Source of the DNA: Nitrospirota bacterium
GTDB taxonomy: Bacteria > Nitrospirota > Thermodesulfovibrionia > Thermodesulfovibrionales > Magnetobacteriaceae
DNA length: 50,277 nt
NCBI GenBank assembly: GCA_015233245.1
Contig: JADFYB010000005.1
Span: 1-50,277 of the forward strand
Reading direction: 5' to 3'
This document shows, piece by piece, positions 16,001 through 23,431 of the stretch. The notes below the pieces were generated by a model, which did not search any database, was not told where the DNA came from, and worked only from the letters and a program-made list of their open reading frames with translations. The position numbers and the translations under genes were made by a program. The first letter of the stretch is position 1, and each line of letters starts with the position of its first letter.

Positions 16001-18693
16001 TCCAACACCACTGCCTGAAATCTGACAGCATCTTTAACCAACACCCATCGCTGTGTTTTAACACCGATAAAGCGTTTAGATGGGTACATGTTTGTATGTG
16101 TGGAGACGGTTTGAATTTCCCCGTTAGGGTCTGAGTACTCAAGTTCAGTTAGGAGCATTGCAGGAGCTTTAATGTCAGGGATTTTCTTAAAGACAGCCCT
16201 GCCTCCGCCTCCATTATCAAGATTAAAACTCAGAGTTTCAAGTTTAAACGGTTTTTCTTTTTGTATGTTTTCACTCTTGCTGTCGTCATCGGAGTTATCT
16301 TCAGTTATTGTTTCGATGCCCTCTTTCAATTCATTGCCGGAAAAAGTAAAATCCTCAAAGTCCTGGAAGTGCAGTTGATATGAGCTGATTTCCGCCCTTA
16401 CTTTCACTGGAAGCTTTGATGCTCCGCCTCCGGAAAGATACGCAGCCGACACGTTAAACGCCACCTCTTTTGGTTTTATCAGAGGCGTTTGGGTGACAGA
16501 TAGTTGCCCTCTCATCAGAGGCACCCGAAACTCCTCCACTTTAAATGTACCGGTAAGAATATCAGAGGATTTCTTACTGCTTTTAGACAGAAGCGATTCA
16601 TAGTTGCCAAGCTTGGCATCTTTAGGAATCTGCCATGTGCCCTCAGCGTGCCCGCTTGAATTCCATTTTATCGGAATGTGGTAACTCTGCTCATCTCCGC
16701 GATGAGTGATTATCATCTCATTTGGAAGCTCCTCCGGTTTAATAATGTCAAATCCCAGGCCAGTTCTCTTTCTGGCAATGTGTTTAAAGTGAACGGTCTC
16801 TCCTGCCCGAAACAGCATACGGTCAAAAATCGTGTGAATTGTAATCTTACCGGATTGTGAATAATCATTTGAAAATAAATTAAATCTCCACGGCTCTATC
16901 CCTTCATTCCAGCTTGAGTGAATGAAGGTCAAATCGTTGCCTTTTCTGGCAAATACAAACAATCCGCCTCCAATGCCATTTAACGACTGTGAGTTTTCGG
17001 TATAGTTTATTTTAAGGTTGCTATAGGGGAGTTTATCTGATGAAATCTCCTTGTTGACCTTAGCAACGCCGCTTTCGTCTGTTTTGCCTTGCCAGATGAT
17101 TTTACCGTTACTGTCTCTTAGGGTGACATCGGCATCTTTTACCGGCTCTGCCGTATCAAGGGTTGTAACCCAGACTATGGAGGACTCACGTCCCCATTTA
17201 AAGTGAGCCGACAGATTGGTAACCAGCGCTCCTGCCTGTACGTACATGGGTTTAGAGTCTTCCAACAGGTGTTTACCTAAAATGCTGCTCTTTAGCTCTA
17301 CAATGTGAAATCCAGGGGTTTTAAGTGGAATCCCTATGACTTCAAAATCTTTACCGGCTCCGGGAAGAGGAATGGTTACACTTTCAGTTTTGTCTTTATC
17401 CGTAAGAACCGGTTTTTCTCTTACAGCCGATGACAGAGTCCGGAGCCATTTAATTATATCCTCTTCGTTGGCTTTGGCGGTGTGGTGAATTTTCCCATTT
17501 ACTTCGCTTATTATTTCCTTTTTTGTTCCTTTAAGCATAGTTTCTATATTTCTAACCGTTATAGGAAGAGCAGGGTTTGCGTTTAACTCAAGAATCCCAA
17601 ACCGTGAGGCAAATTTGGCAAGCGGCGGATACGTGTCTGTTGATACTTTCAGAGGGAATTTATCAGCATTTGAAAGCAGCCGTCCTGAGTCATCTTTAAC
17701 GTTAGCAGGTAAGATAACGCTAAATGTTGACTTTTCAGGAAACGGTCCTAAAAAAAGACCATACGTCACTCCGGTATCGTTATCATTTTCGCCGGTGTCT
17801 TTTAATTTCCATGTTTTACCGGAATCTGACCTTAAGGTAATCTCTTTAGCAACATTCCACGGAATGGAGGCTGAGGAAAGGATTTTCATAGGAGTCAGGG
17901 GGATACACTGATTTTCGGGACGTTCCCGCTGACACTCAAACGTTATGGTAAACGGTGGGCGGGTTTTATAGGTAAGGGGTTGATCTGAAGTTGTGGCAGC
18001 ACCGGTTTTGGATTTAACTCCTTTGCCCCAGATTATCTTTACCTCTTTGTCAGGAGGAAGCGCTCTTTTACACTGAAACACCAGCATGGGAGCCTTTTTG
18101 TCCTCTATCCACATGGTTTTTATTATTTGCTTTTTCATTTTGTCATCCAATAAATTAATACCGATTTTCTCTCCTATACCGCTAACACTGCAATAGACGT
18201 TTTCCAAAACCGATTTTTCATCTGCAGCGGCATCAAGTGTAAAAGCAAACGCTTGTTCCTCCTCGATAATTGCTCCTTCGTATGGCTCTTGCCTGATAAC
18301 AGCAGGGCCTCCGGTTGAGAAACTAAATTCTCTCTTTCCGGTAATAGCCTTTCCTGAGAGAGTTTTCAGATCGTCTTTGAGTTTAAAGTTACATACAACA
18401 CCTGCCGGCAAATCAGCGGCAAAATCGTAAGACCAGTTCTTGCCGTCAATCCATCGTCCTGTGGCGTTATCGGTACAATTTGTGTCAAAAGGATTTTTGA
18501 GGAAAGGGTTGCCAAAGGGAACAATCTGCTCTGAAAACCGCACTGCCACCTGTCTGACATTCTTAACAGTACCCTCCGGAGTAAACACTTCAACCTGCGC
18601 TGATTCCACAGTGTGGGCTATTGCTGATGACACTAAAAATAAGGCAGCTAATATTAAGAAAAGTATGTGTAACTTTATGAGATTGTTTTTCAT
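13003..18693 (-). CDS. bacterial alpha-2-macroglobulin with thioester
   Basis: 1896 residues, a very large periplasmic protein with a Sec signal peptide (MKNNLIKLHILFLILAALFL...SAIAH). The start at 18693 is set by AGGGGG eight bases upstream; the track start 18720 has none. The layout is that of YfhM-type macroglobulins: an N-terminal Ig-like domain, a series of macroglobulin domains (VRTFQ and TPPTVREGDSYKAGF regions), then the thioester YTCLEQ with Cys1438 in the alpha-toroid, and a C-terminal receptor-like domain. Such proteins trap proteases that cut the bait region and bind them covalently. It lacks the lipobox of E. coli YfhM, so it should be soluble, and pbpC, the common partner, is absent here. 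Confidence 0.92.
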   Translation of the reverse strand: MKNNLIKLHILFLILAALFLVSSAIAHTVESAQVEVFTPEGTVKNVRQVAVRFSEQIVPFGNPFLKNPFDTNCTDNATGRWIDGKNWSYDFAADLPAGVVCNFKLKDDLKTLSGKAITGKREFSFSTGGPAVIRQEPYEGAIIEEEQAFAFTLDAAADEKSVLENVYCSVSGIGEKIGINLLDDKMKKQIIKTMWIEDKKAPMLVFQCKRALPPDKEVKIIWGKGVKSKTGAATTSDQPLTYKTRPPFTITFECQRERPENQCIPLTPMKILSSASIPWNVAKEITLRSDSGKTWKLKDTGENDNDTGVTYGLFLGPFPEKSTFSVILPANVKDDSGRLLSNADKFPLKVSTDTYPPLAKFASRFGILELNANPALPITVRNIETMLKGTKKEIISEVNGKIHHTAKANEEDIIKWLRTLSSAVREKPVLTDKDKTESVTIPLPGAGKDFEVIGIPLKTPGFHIVELKSSILGKHLLEDSKPMYVQAGALVTNLSAHFKWGRESSIVWVTTLDTAEPVKDADVTLRDSNGKIIWQGKTDESGVAKVNKEISSDKLPYSNLKINYTENSQSLNGIGGGLFVFARKGNDLTFIHSSWNEGIEPWRFNLFSNDYSQSGKITIHTIFDRMLFRAGETVHFKHIARKRTGLGFDIIKPEELPNEMIITHRGDEQSYHIPIKWNSSGHAEGTWQIPKDAKLGNYESLLSKSSKKSSDILTGTFKVEEFRVPLMRGQLSVTQTPLIKPKEVAFNVSAAYLSGGGASKLPVKVRAEISSYQLHFQDFEDFTFSGNELKEGIETITEDNSDDDSKSENIQKEKPFKLETLSFNLDNGGGGRAVFKKIPDIKAPAMLLTELEYSDPNGEIQTVSTHTNMYPSKRFIGVKTQRWVLVKDAVRFQAVVLDTTGKPVANAPVKADFFQRKNYSHRRRITGGFYGFSSVTEIKKIGTACEGKTNAQGLLICEAAAPLGGNIIVEAVTTDDAGNKSFSDAEFWVSDGNDWWLSGTGNSDRIDVIAEKRRYEAGETARFQVRMPFREATVLVSAEREGVIDYFVKKVSGKEPVFELPIKNNYAPNVYVSVFAVRGRIGDEKPGFMFDPGKPAYKFGLSKIRVGWRPNTLNVEVKADRDTYKIRSKAKVHIKVTTADGKPVSSGTEAAVAAVDEGLLELYPNSSWDLLKAMMGERPYEVVTSTAQMMVVGKRHFGKKALAHGGGGGRQITRELFDTLLFWKGTVTVDSNGEADVEIPLNDSLTAFKIAAVATSGANLFGTGEATIKSSQDLILFGGTPPTVREGDSYKAGFTVRNGSDRTIEAEVGLELTMDGKAGNTPRNKITEKLAPGEAKEIGWEIKVPYGIKRIDYEVAAKETSGKASDKLKKFSTVLEAVRVRTFQATLSQLKDKKYTVEVEKPASAVSEKGGIDVKVTGRLSNGLDGVSNFMSAYPYTCLEQRISKAVALKDKKGLDKIMETIPAYLDKDGFAKYFPTMTEGSDVLTSYILSILNEAQYKIPESILSQMLSALTNFVEGKVIRNSALPTADVSIRKLVAIEAISRYAAVEAGYLKPITIEPNLWPTSALLDWMNILQRGQNIANRDKLLKEAKTILRSRMNTQGTVMGLSADANQNLFWLMSSPDTNTVKALLTVLSFDDWKEDVVRIANGTVQSLKHGHWSTTVANAWGVVAMDKFSDKFEKTKVTGTTSATLSDKSKTLDFNKTPKGGTLSFGFPDVNTGKGNTLSVVHNGNGAPWVTVSSLAAIPLKEPVSTGYRIKKTVEPVQQKTQGKWSKGDVASVTLEIDAQSDMTWVVVSDPIPSGSSILGTGLKRDSAILSSANTTAPQGYAEEVYRENSFEGLRAYYRYVPKGKFSVTYTVRFNNEGTFLLPESRVEALYAPEMFGEIPNKQVEIVK

Positions 18694-19112
18694 GTGTTTC
18701 CCCCTGCGTATAATAGACAATTTATTTTTTAAGTTTTGCGTTTTTATTCTAAGTTTTTATGTCGACAAAAGCAAGTATGAGTTAAAAATGATTTAAGGGA
18801 AAGGCAATGCCTATTACGGCTGGGATTAAGGAGAATCAAAAGAACATCTACTTTCAGTCCTATTTTTTTATAAATCGTATTATTAACTATAGCATCAAAA
18901 GCAGCTATAGTTTGCAATATCTTGATTAATTTTCCTTTATTTTTTAAGTTATAATAGTATTTAATTAGATTAAAAAATAAAACATTAAATCGTTTCTATT
19001 ATATATATTTACTATAAGATTAAATGGAAGAAAAGATGGGAGTTTAAACCATAACAAAACTATAATTCCTTTCTATTTTGAGTGGGAAAAAATAAATATT
19101 TGTTTACTTCTC

Positions 19113-19141
19113 TTGACATAATATCTATTGCTATATATACT
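19113..19141 (+). promoter_or_regulatory. consensus promoter of the TPR/Hsp90-like operon
   Basis: TTGACA, exactly 17 bases, TATACT, about 100 bases upstream of the TPR gene. It is one of the best promoters in the window. The remainder of 18721-19249 is very A/T-rich and holds no gene I can support. A possible degenerate module-two hairpin (aagggaaaggcaatgcct) lies at 18793-18810. Confidence 0.7.
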
Positions 19142-19249
19142 GATGATATGTAATAGATCGGATGATTGTTTGTTATTTTAGATAAATTCATTTTAAAAGT
19201 GATAACTGTTTTACTTTTAAAGAATTATACAAACCGACATTAGGAGAGT

Positions 19250-20020
19250 ATGGTAGATTTGGCAACATTAATGGGATTGGTTGTATCATGCGGTGGAGTG
19301 TTACAAAGTGCTTGGTATAATGAGAAAAGTAAAGAATTAGTAGATAATATTTATAAAATAAAAGAAAAACTAGAAGGGTTAGAAGAGTTTAATCAAAAAT
19401 ATAAGTACTTGTCGGGAAATTCAAGTATTTTATTAAAAAAAGAGTCTAATAAAATACCATCATTTTTATTACCGATTGATCGCTGGGCAAACAAGCTAAC
19501 GGAATGTTCACAGGTTGACATGGAGAGTGGATTTATAATGTCTGATAGTGGTGAAAAAGCAAAAGTATGGCACATAGGGAAAAAGTATATACTTAATATG
19601 ATCAAACCTACTAAAATAATAACGTCAATAAATACTTTGCCTTTTACATCAGAAAATAATCATATTTATACTACAGCTGTTGACATGTTAAAAAAGAATG
19701 AACTTGAATTAGCTATAGATTTATTTATACAACTAATTAACTCAAATGAAGCAAATTATATTCTATGGAGAACATTCAACAACCTTGCTATTTGCTATTT
19801 AAAAAGTTGTAAATACAAATTTGCATTAAATAGTATAGATCAAGCATTTGATATTGCAACAGATGATGATAAATCTATCATATATTATAATAAAGCTGTA
19901 ATATTATATGAAATGGAAAGTTTTAAAGAAGCAGTGTTTTATTTTGAAAAATCTCTCACAAACAGCTTGATTGCTGAGGATGCATTCATAGGGATGTTTG
20001 ATGCCTCTACGCATATTTAG
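19250..20020 (+). CDS. TPR protein of a two-gene island
   Basis: 256 residues, very A/T-rich codon use. The N-terminus is weakly hydrophobic (LATLMGLVVSCGGVLQSAWY), followed by a charged helical segment. The C-terminal half (about 140-250) has three TPR-like repeats: LKKNELELAIDLFIQLI, YLKSCKYKFALNSIDQAF and LYEMESFKEAVFYFEKSL. TPR domains bind partner proteins, often Hsp90 or Hsp70 tails. The next gene encodes an Hsp90-like ATPase and starts 7 bases after this stop, so the two are almost surely one operon and likely partners. I do not recognise the N-terminal part. AGGAG lies close before the ATG, with a spacer of only 3-4 bases. Confidence 0.75.
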   Translation: MVDLATLMGLVVSCGGVLQSAWYNEKSKELVDNIYKIKEKLEGLEEFNQKYKYLSGNSSILLKKESNKIPSFLLPIDRWANKLTECSQVDMESGFIMSDSGEKAKVWHIGKKYILNMIKPTKIITSINTLPFTSENNHIYTTAVDMLKKNELELAIDLFIQLINSNEANYILWRTFNNLAICYLKSCKYKFALNSIDQAFDIATDDDKSIIYYNKAVILYEMESFKEAVFYFEKSLTNSLIAEDAFIGMFDASTHI

Positions 20021-20027
20021 GAACTCT

Positions 20028-22148
20028 ATGGACAATCAAAACAAAATTAAGGTTGATCTTTCTGGATTAGTACGTATTATAGGTGATAAACTTTATTCTA
20101 CACCCTATGTTTTTATCAGAGAAAATGTTCAAAATGCAATAGATGCATTGCGATTGCTTCCTACAGATGGTCGTGTTTTAGATGGTAATAGCTATGTTAA
20201 GGTTACAGTAACTAAAAATATTGTTGAAGTTGAAGACACTGGCATTGGGATGTCTGAAGTTGACCTATCGGAATATTTTTGGAATATTTGTAAAACATCA
20301 AAAAATAACGAGAAATCTCAAAAATGCAATGTTATTGGAAGGTTTGGGGTTGGTGCATTTGCAAATTTTAAAGTTTGTAGTGAAATAGAGGTTCATACAT
20401 GGCGTAAAGGATTTCTTCCATTAAGAACTTTTGTATCTAAATCAAACCTTGAAAAGAATATTCATGATTATGATCTTAGTAAAAGTAATAAAATAAAGAA
20501 GTTTGGAACACATATTATTGGAAAGATGGAAAGTACTTTGAATATAAATGATTTGCATAAATACCTAATGGAACATGTTAAATATTTAAATGAAAATGTT
20601 TATTTTAATGGAGAAAAAATATCCACAAAAAAGTTTCAGTATATTAATAAAGAAAAAGCTCAATTATTATATGAAAAACAAATAGAGGTTATCAATATCA
20701 ACTTAAATATCGCATATTACGAAATTGATTCAAAGATAGTTATTGAAATTAATTCAAAAGATATTTCTAAAGTATTATACTGTTCATTAAATTTAAAAAG
20801 AGGACAAGTTAAAATTTATTTAAATAATTTTTTATTAACCTATGATAAGAATGCTTATTATACTTGGAGCATAGGTTTATCAGGATTATTAAATTCTAAT
20901 ATTTTAGAACCGGATGTTACCAGAGAAGGTTTAGATGAAAAGTCAACTGATTTTTTGAATAAATTATTAGAAAAAGTAAATAGTATAACTATAGATTGTT
21001 TATCTGATCAAAATGTATTGTTTGATTATAATTCTGACATAATAAGCTATATTGCTCAGCAACCATTTAAAAAAATACATAAATATCTTGATAATTTAGA
21101 TATAAAAGTTTTTGGGAAAAAAGATAAAATTAAACTTCGTAAACTTATTGATGACAATCAAAAAATAAATAAAATTTTGATTTCTGAAACAGAAAGCATT
21201 CCAGCACACATTAAGTTAATGAAAGATCAGGGTGTTGCTACAATCTTGTTAAATGAATTACCTTTAGATATTAAACCAATTGTTATCAAATACCTTAAAG
21301 AGAATTGTTCAGCAACTATGATTTCTGATTTTGAAATTAAATCCATTAAGTTGGATGAAGCATCATTAACAATTGAAATGAAATCTTTTCGTTCAGCTTT
21401 TAAAGAAGTATTGCAGAATTCCTATTTTGTAAAAGATCCTATAGTTGTTTTATGTAAATCAAACCAAAATATAGATGTATCAGTTAGTAATCTGTCACAG
21501 GATTTTTGTGTAAACGTTAATGTTGAGAGTGAAAACGTGAAACTAATATTAAAACATACTAACACAAGTGCTCTTAAAATGCTGATAGACAATCTGTTAT
21601 GTAAAAGATATCTTTTTGATGTTTTGGTTAAATTTTTGCCTGATGATATTACAACAGCAATGGCCATGTTTAATCCCAAACCCCATAAAGTAATTATAAA
21701 TGATGTTTCATTATTAACATTGATTCGTTCTAATGAGAAAGTTAAATGGAGTGGTCCCGAAGAGGATTGTATTAAGGTAGAATCGACAGAATTTAAAGAC
21801 ATGGAAGGATATTATATTAAGATTCCTGATTATATTAGTGAACATATAAAGCCACAAATTTCTGTATGTAAGACACCTGAATTTGTATGGTTGTTTTATA
21901 AACTGACTGCATTTTTTACGCTAAAAGATACGAATTTTTTTCTAATAGAAATAGAATCAAAATGTATATTGAGTGATGGTACTGAAGTTCAAGGGTATAT
22001 AAAACCTGGGAAAAATGTTCTAGTCTTTGATACAGGAATTTATTTGCCTATAGCATTTCCATTGTTGAAAAATATTTTACCAATTGATTCAAAAAAAGAA
22101 TTAGAGTTTAGTTTCAGAAATATATCTCGAAACAGTAATGATAGCTAA
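20028..22148 (+). CDS. Hsp90-like (GHKL) ATPase of a two-gene island
   Basis: 706 residues. The start is set by AGGAA overlapping the TAG of the TPR gene; the track start 19998 is inside that gene. The N-terminal GHKL fold is complete: FIRENVQNAIDA (Glu32 and Asn36, the N box), DTGIGMSE (G1) near 68, GRFGVGAFANF (G2) near 105 and FGTHI near 165. Residues 240-330 resemble the Hsp90 middle domain (GLLNSNILEPDVTREGLDEKS). The remaining ~380 residues match nothing I recognise, where HtpG would have its dimerisation domain. It is longer than HtpG (about 625) and clearly diverged. Codon use is extremely A/T-rich, a sign of transfer. Possible roles are anti-phage sensing or a specialised chaperone. 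Confidence 0.78.
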   Translation: MDNQNKIKVDLSGLVRIIGDKLYSTPYVFIRENVQNAIDALRLLPTDGRVLDGNSYVKVTVTKNIVEVEDTGIGMSEVDLSEYFWNICKTSKNNEKSQKCNVIGRFGVGAFANFKVCSEIEVHTWRKGFLPLRTFVSKSNLEKNIHDYDLSKSNKIKKFGTHIIGKMESTLNINDLHKYLMEHVKYLNENVYFNGEKISTKKFQYINKEKAQLLYEKQIEVININLNIAYYEIDSKIVIEINSKDISKVLYCSLNLKRGQVKIYLNNFLLTYDKNAYYTWSIGLSGLLNSNILEPDVTREGLDEKSTDFLNKLLEKVNSITIDCLSDQNVLFDYNSDIISYIAQQPFKKIHKYLDNLDIKVFGKKDKIKLRKLIDDNQKINKILISETESIPAHIKLMKDQGVATILLNELPLDIKPIVIKYLKENCSATMISDFEIKSIKLDEASLTIEMKSFRSAFKEVLQNSYFVKDPIVVLCKSNQNIDVSVSNLSQDFCVNVNVESENVKLILKHTNTSALKMLIDNLLCKRYLFDVLVKFLPDDITTAMAMFNPKPHKVIINDVSLLTLIRSNEKVKWSGPEEDCIKVESTEFKDMEGYYIKIPDYISEHIKPQISVCKTPEFVWLFYKLTAFFTLKDTNFFLIEIESKCILSDGTEVQGYIKPGKNVLVFDTGIYLPIAFPLLKNILPIDSKKELEFSFRNISRNSNDS

Positions 22149-22181
22149 TATTAATTAATATAGCAATAATGTAATTCATAA

Positions 22182-22755
22182 TGTAGTAGTCAAGAAAAGT
22201 GTTTACAAGTAAAGCTAAAAGAGATGAAAGAGTCAAGGCTTTCCGGTTAAAATAGTTTAGCCAAAACATTTTAACAATAAGGAGGAAAGCCAATGACTCA
22301 AGGACAGTATATCATAAATCGGAAGCTGAGTATATTAGATCTTGGCAAGACACTAGGCAACATAAGCGAAGCCTGCCGGAAGTTAGGAGTTAGCCGACAG
22401 CACTATTATGACATCAAAGATACAATAGAAAAAGAAGGTTTGGAGGGGCTGAGAAGTCCAGAAGAGCACATCGTATTGGCAATCGAGTGATGCCGGAGAT
22501 TGAGCAGGCAATATTGGACTACGCCCTGGAGTCTCCTACTCATGGTTTAAACGCGTACGGTCAATGAGTTGAAGGGTATTGGCATTAGTGCGGGTGGGGT
22601 ACGTAGTGTCTAGCTTAGGCACAAACTTCATGTAAAGAGCTTGAGACTCAAGAGGCTGGAGCAGTGGGCGACAGCTAACAGCAACATTCTAACAGAATCT
22701 CAGGTTCTTGACAATGCCAAAGAAGAGCAACAATCTCACGGGGAAGTGGAGAGTC
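22182..22755 (+). mobile_element. IS481-type insertion sequence remnant, left end only
   Basis: A likely left end, tgtagtagtcaagaaaag, at 22182 is followed by the start of an IS481-family transposase at 22293. Similarity ends at about 22755, inside another broken gene. The catalytic DDE part and right end are gone. Confidence 0.6.
22293..22755 (+). pseudogene. broken IS481-family transposase, N-terminal part
   Basis: The first 65 codons are intact: MTQGQYIINRKLSILDLGKT with the HTH NISEACRKLGVSRQHYYDIK, typical of this family. After GLEGLRSPEEH the frame shifts. Pieces continue in other frames: PEIEQAILDYALESPTHG at ~22493, ELKGIGISAGGVRS at ~22568, LHVKSLRLKRLEQWATANSN and ILTESQV at ~22625-22710, and HGEVES at ~22737. 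No catalytic residues remain. At least two frameshifts and a 3' truncation make it dead. Confidence 0.75.
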
Positions 22756-22918
22756 CCCATTTTTTCCGCCTCTTCTATGAAAAGCCTGACTGCGGTTTTC
22801 AGCATTTCTTTGGAATGCTCAACGTGTTTCCACAGCTTGAAACATCCAGCTCAGGACAATATGCTACAAAAACCTCGTCCTCCTTAAATACAATTATGTC
22901 ATAATCTATTGATACCAT
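22756..22918 (-). pseudogene. frameshifted and truncated HicB-like gene
   Basis: Found by reading the minus strand upstream of the IS remnant. An ATG at 22918, overlapping the end of the previous HicB-like gene and preceded by GAGGAGG, gives MVSIDYDIIVFKEDEVFVAY then CPELDVSSCGNT. After a one-base shift it continues EHSKEMLKTAVRLFIEEAE, as in HicB-like proteins. The frame is lost near 22827, and the 3' end is cut off by the IS481 fragment. Confidence 0.6.
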
Positions 22919-23156
22919 TTGCCTCCTCGTTTATATTATACAGAACACTAATAAAGACAACATTTTGTGTGCCAATAAATTCAGATTCCATCTTAGGGTC
23001 GCCATCCTCAAGCAACATTTCAATTACTTCTTTTAAATTGTTGTTGATTTCATAAAGGGTTTCAGCCTGAGAATGTGCTCCAGGAAAACCTGGCATGTAT
23101 CCAACATATAAACCAGTATCCGAACAACGTTCAATGACTGCTGTGTATGTTTTCAT
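22899..23156 (-). CDS. HicB-like small protein (UPF0150 fold)
   Basis: 85 residues, MKTYTAVIERCSDTGLYVGY then MPGFPGAHSQAETLYEINNN, the HicB-type fold with an added C-terminal strand. No HicA toxin is next to it. A second HicB-like gene, now broken, followed with overlapping stop and start, so the pair was once coupled. The two-gene arrangement without hicA is often seen in genomes rich in orphan HicB domains. A role as an antitoxin cannot be claimed. It lies 120 bases downstream of the iron-uptake operon on the same strand. Confidence 0.7.
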   Translation of the reverse strand: MKTYTAVIERCSDTGLYVGYMPGFPGAHSQAETLYEINNNLKEVIEMLLEDGDPKMESEFIGTQNVVFISVLYNINEEANGINRL

Positions 23157-23277
23157 TGTTATCCCCTCTGAAGACTTTAGCTGACACTCCTGATCAAAAT
23201 CCTCAGGTAATCATTTTAAATCTTTTTATTATAAAAATCAACAGGTTTGCGTAACTTCTCGATGGCCATACCGATGT

Positions 23278-23427
23278 TTATTCCTTAACATGCGGCTTCT
23301 TTGAACACCCAGAGGAACCGCAATCGTGGCAGCCCCCGGCGCTTCCTTTTTTAAACATCGATCTGTACAAAATATAAACCGCCCCTGACACTATGACCGT
23401 TATCCAGAAGTAATCACTTGCTGCCAT
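23278..23427 (-). CDS. FeoB-associated Cys-rich membrane protein
   Basis: Too short for the ORF track; found by hand. 49 residues: one N-terminal membrane helix (FWITVIVSGAVYILYRSMF) and a cysteine-rich tail GGCHDCGSSGCSKKP. It begins 4 bases after the feoB stop. This matches the small FeoB-associated Cys-rich membrane protein family, which often takes the FeoC position in the operon; its exact job is unknown. The four regions C-H-D-C and C-S suggest metal binding. Confidence 0.8.
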   Translation of the reverse strand: MAASDYFWITVIVSGAVYILYRSMFKKGSAGGCHDCGSSGCSKKPHVKE

Positions 23428-23431
23428 GTTT

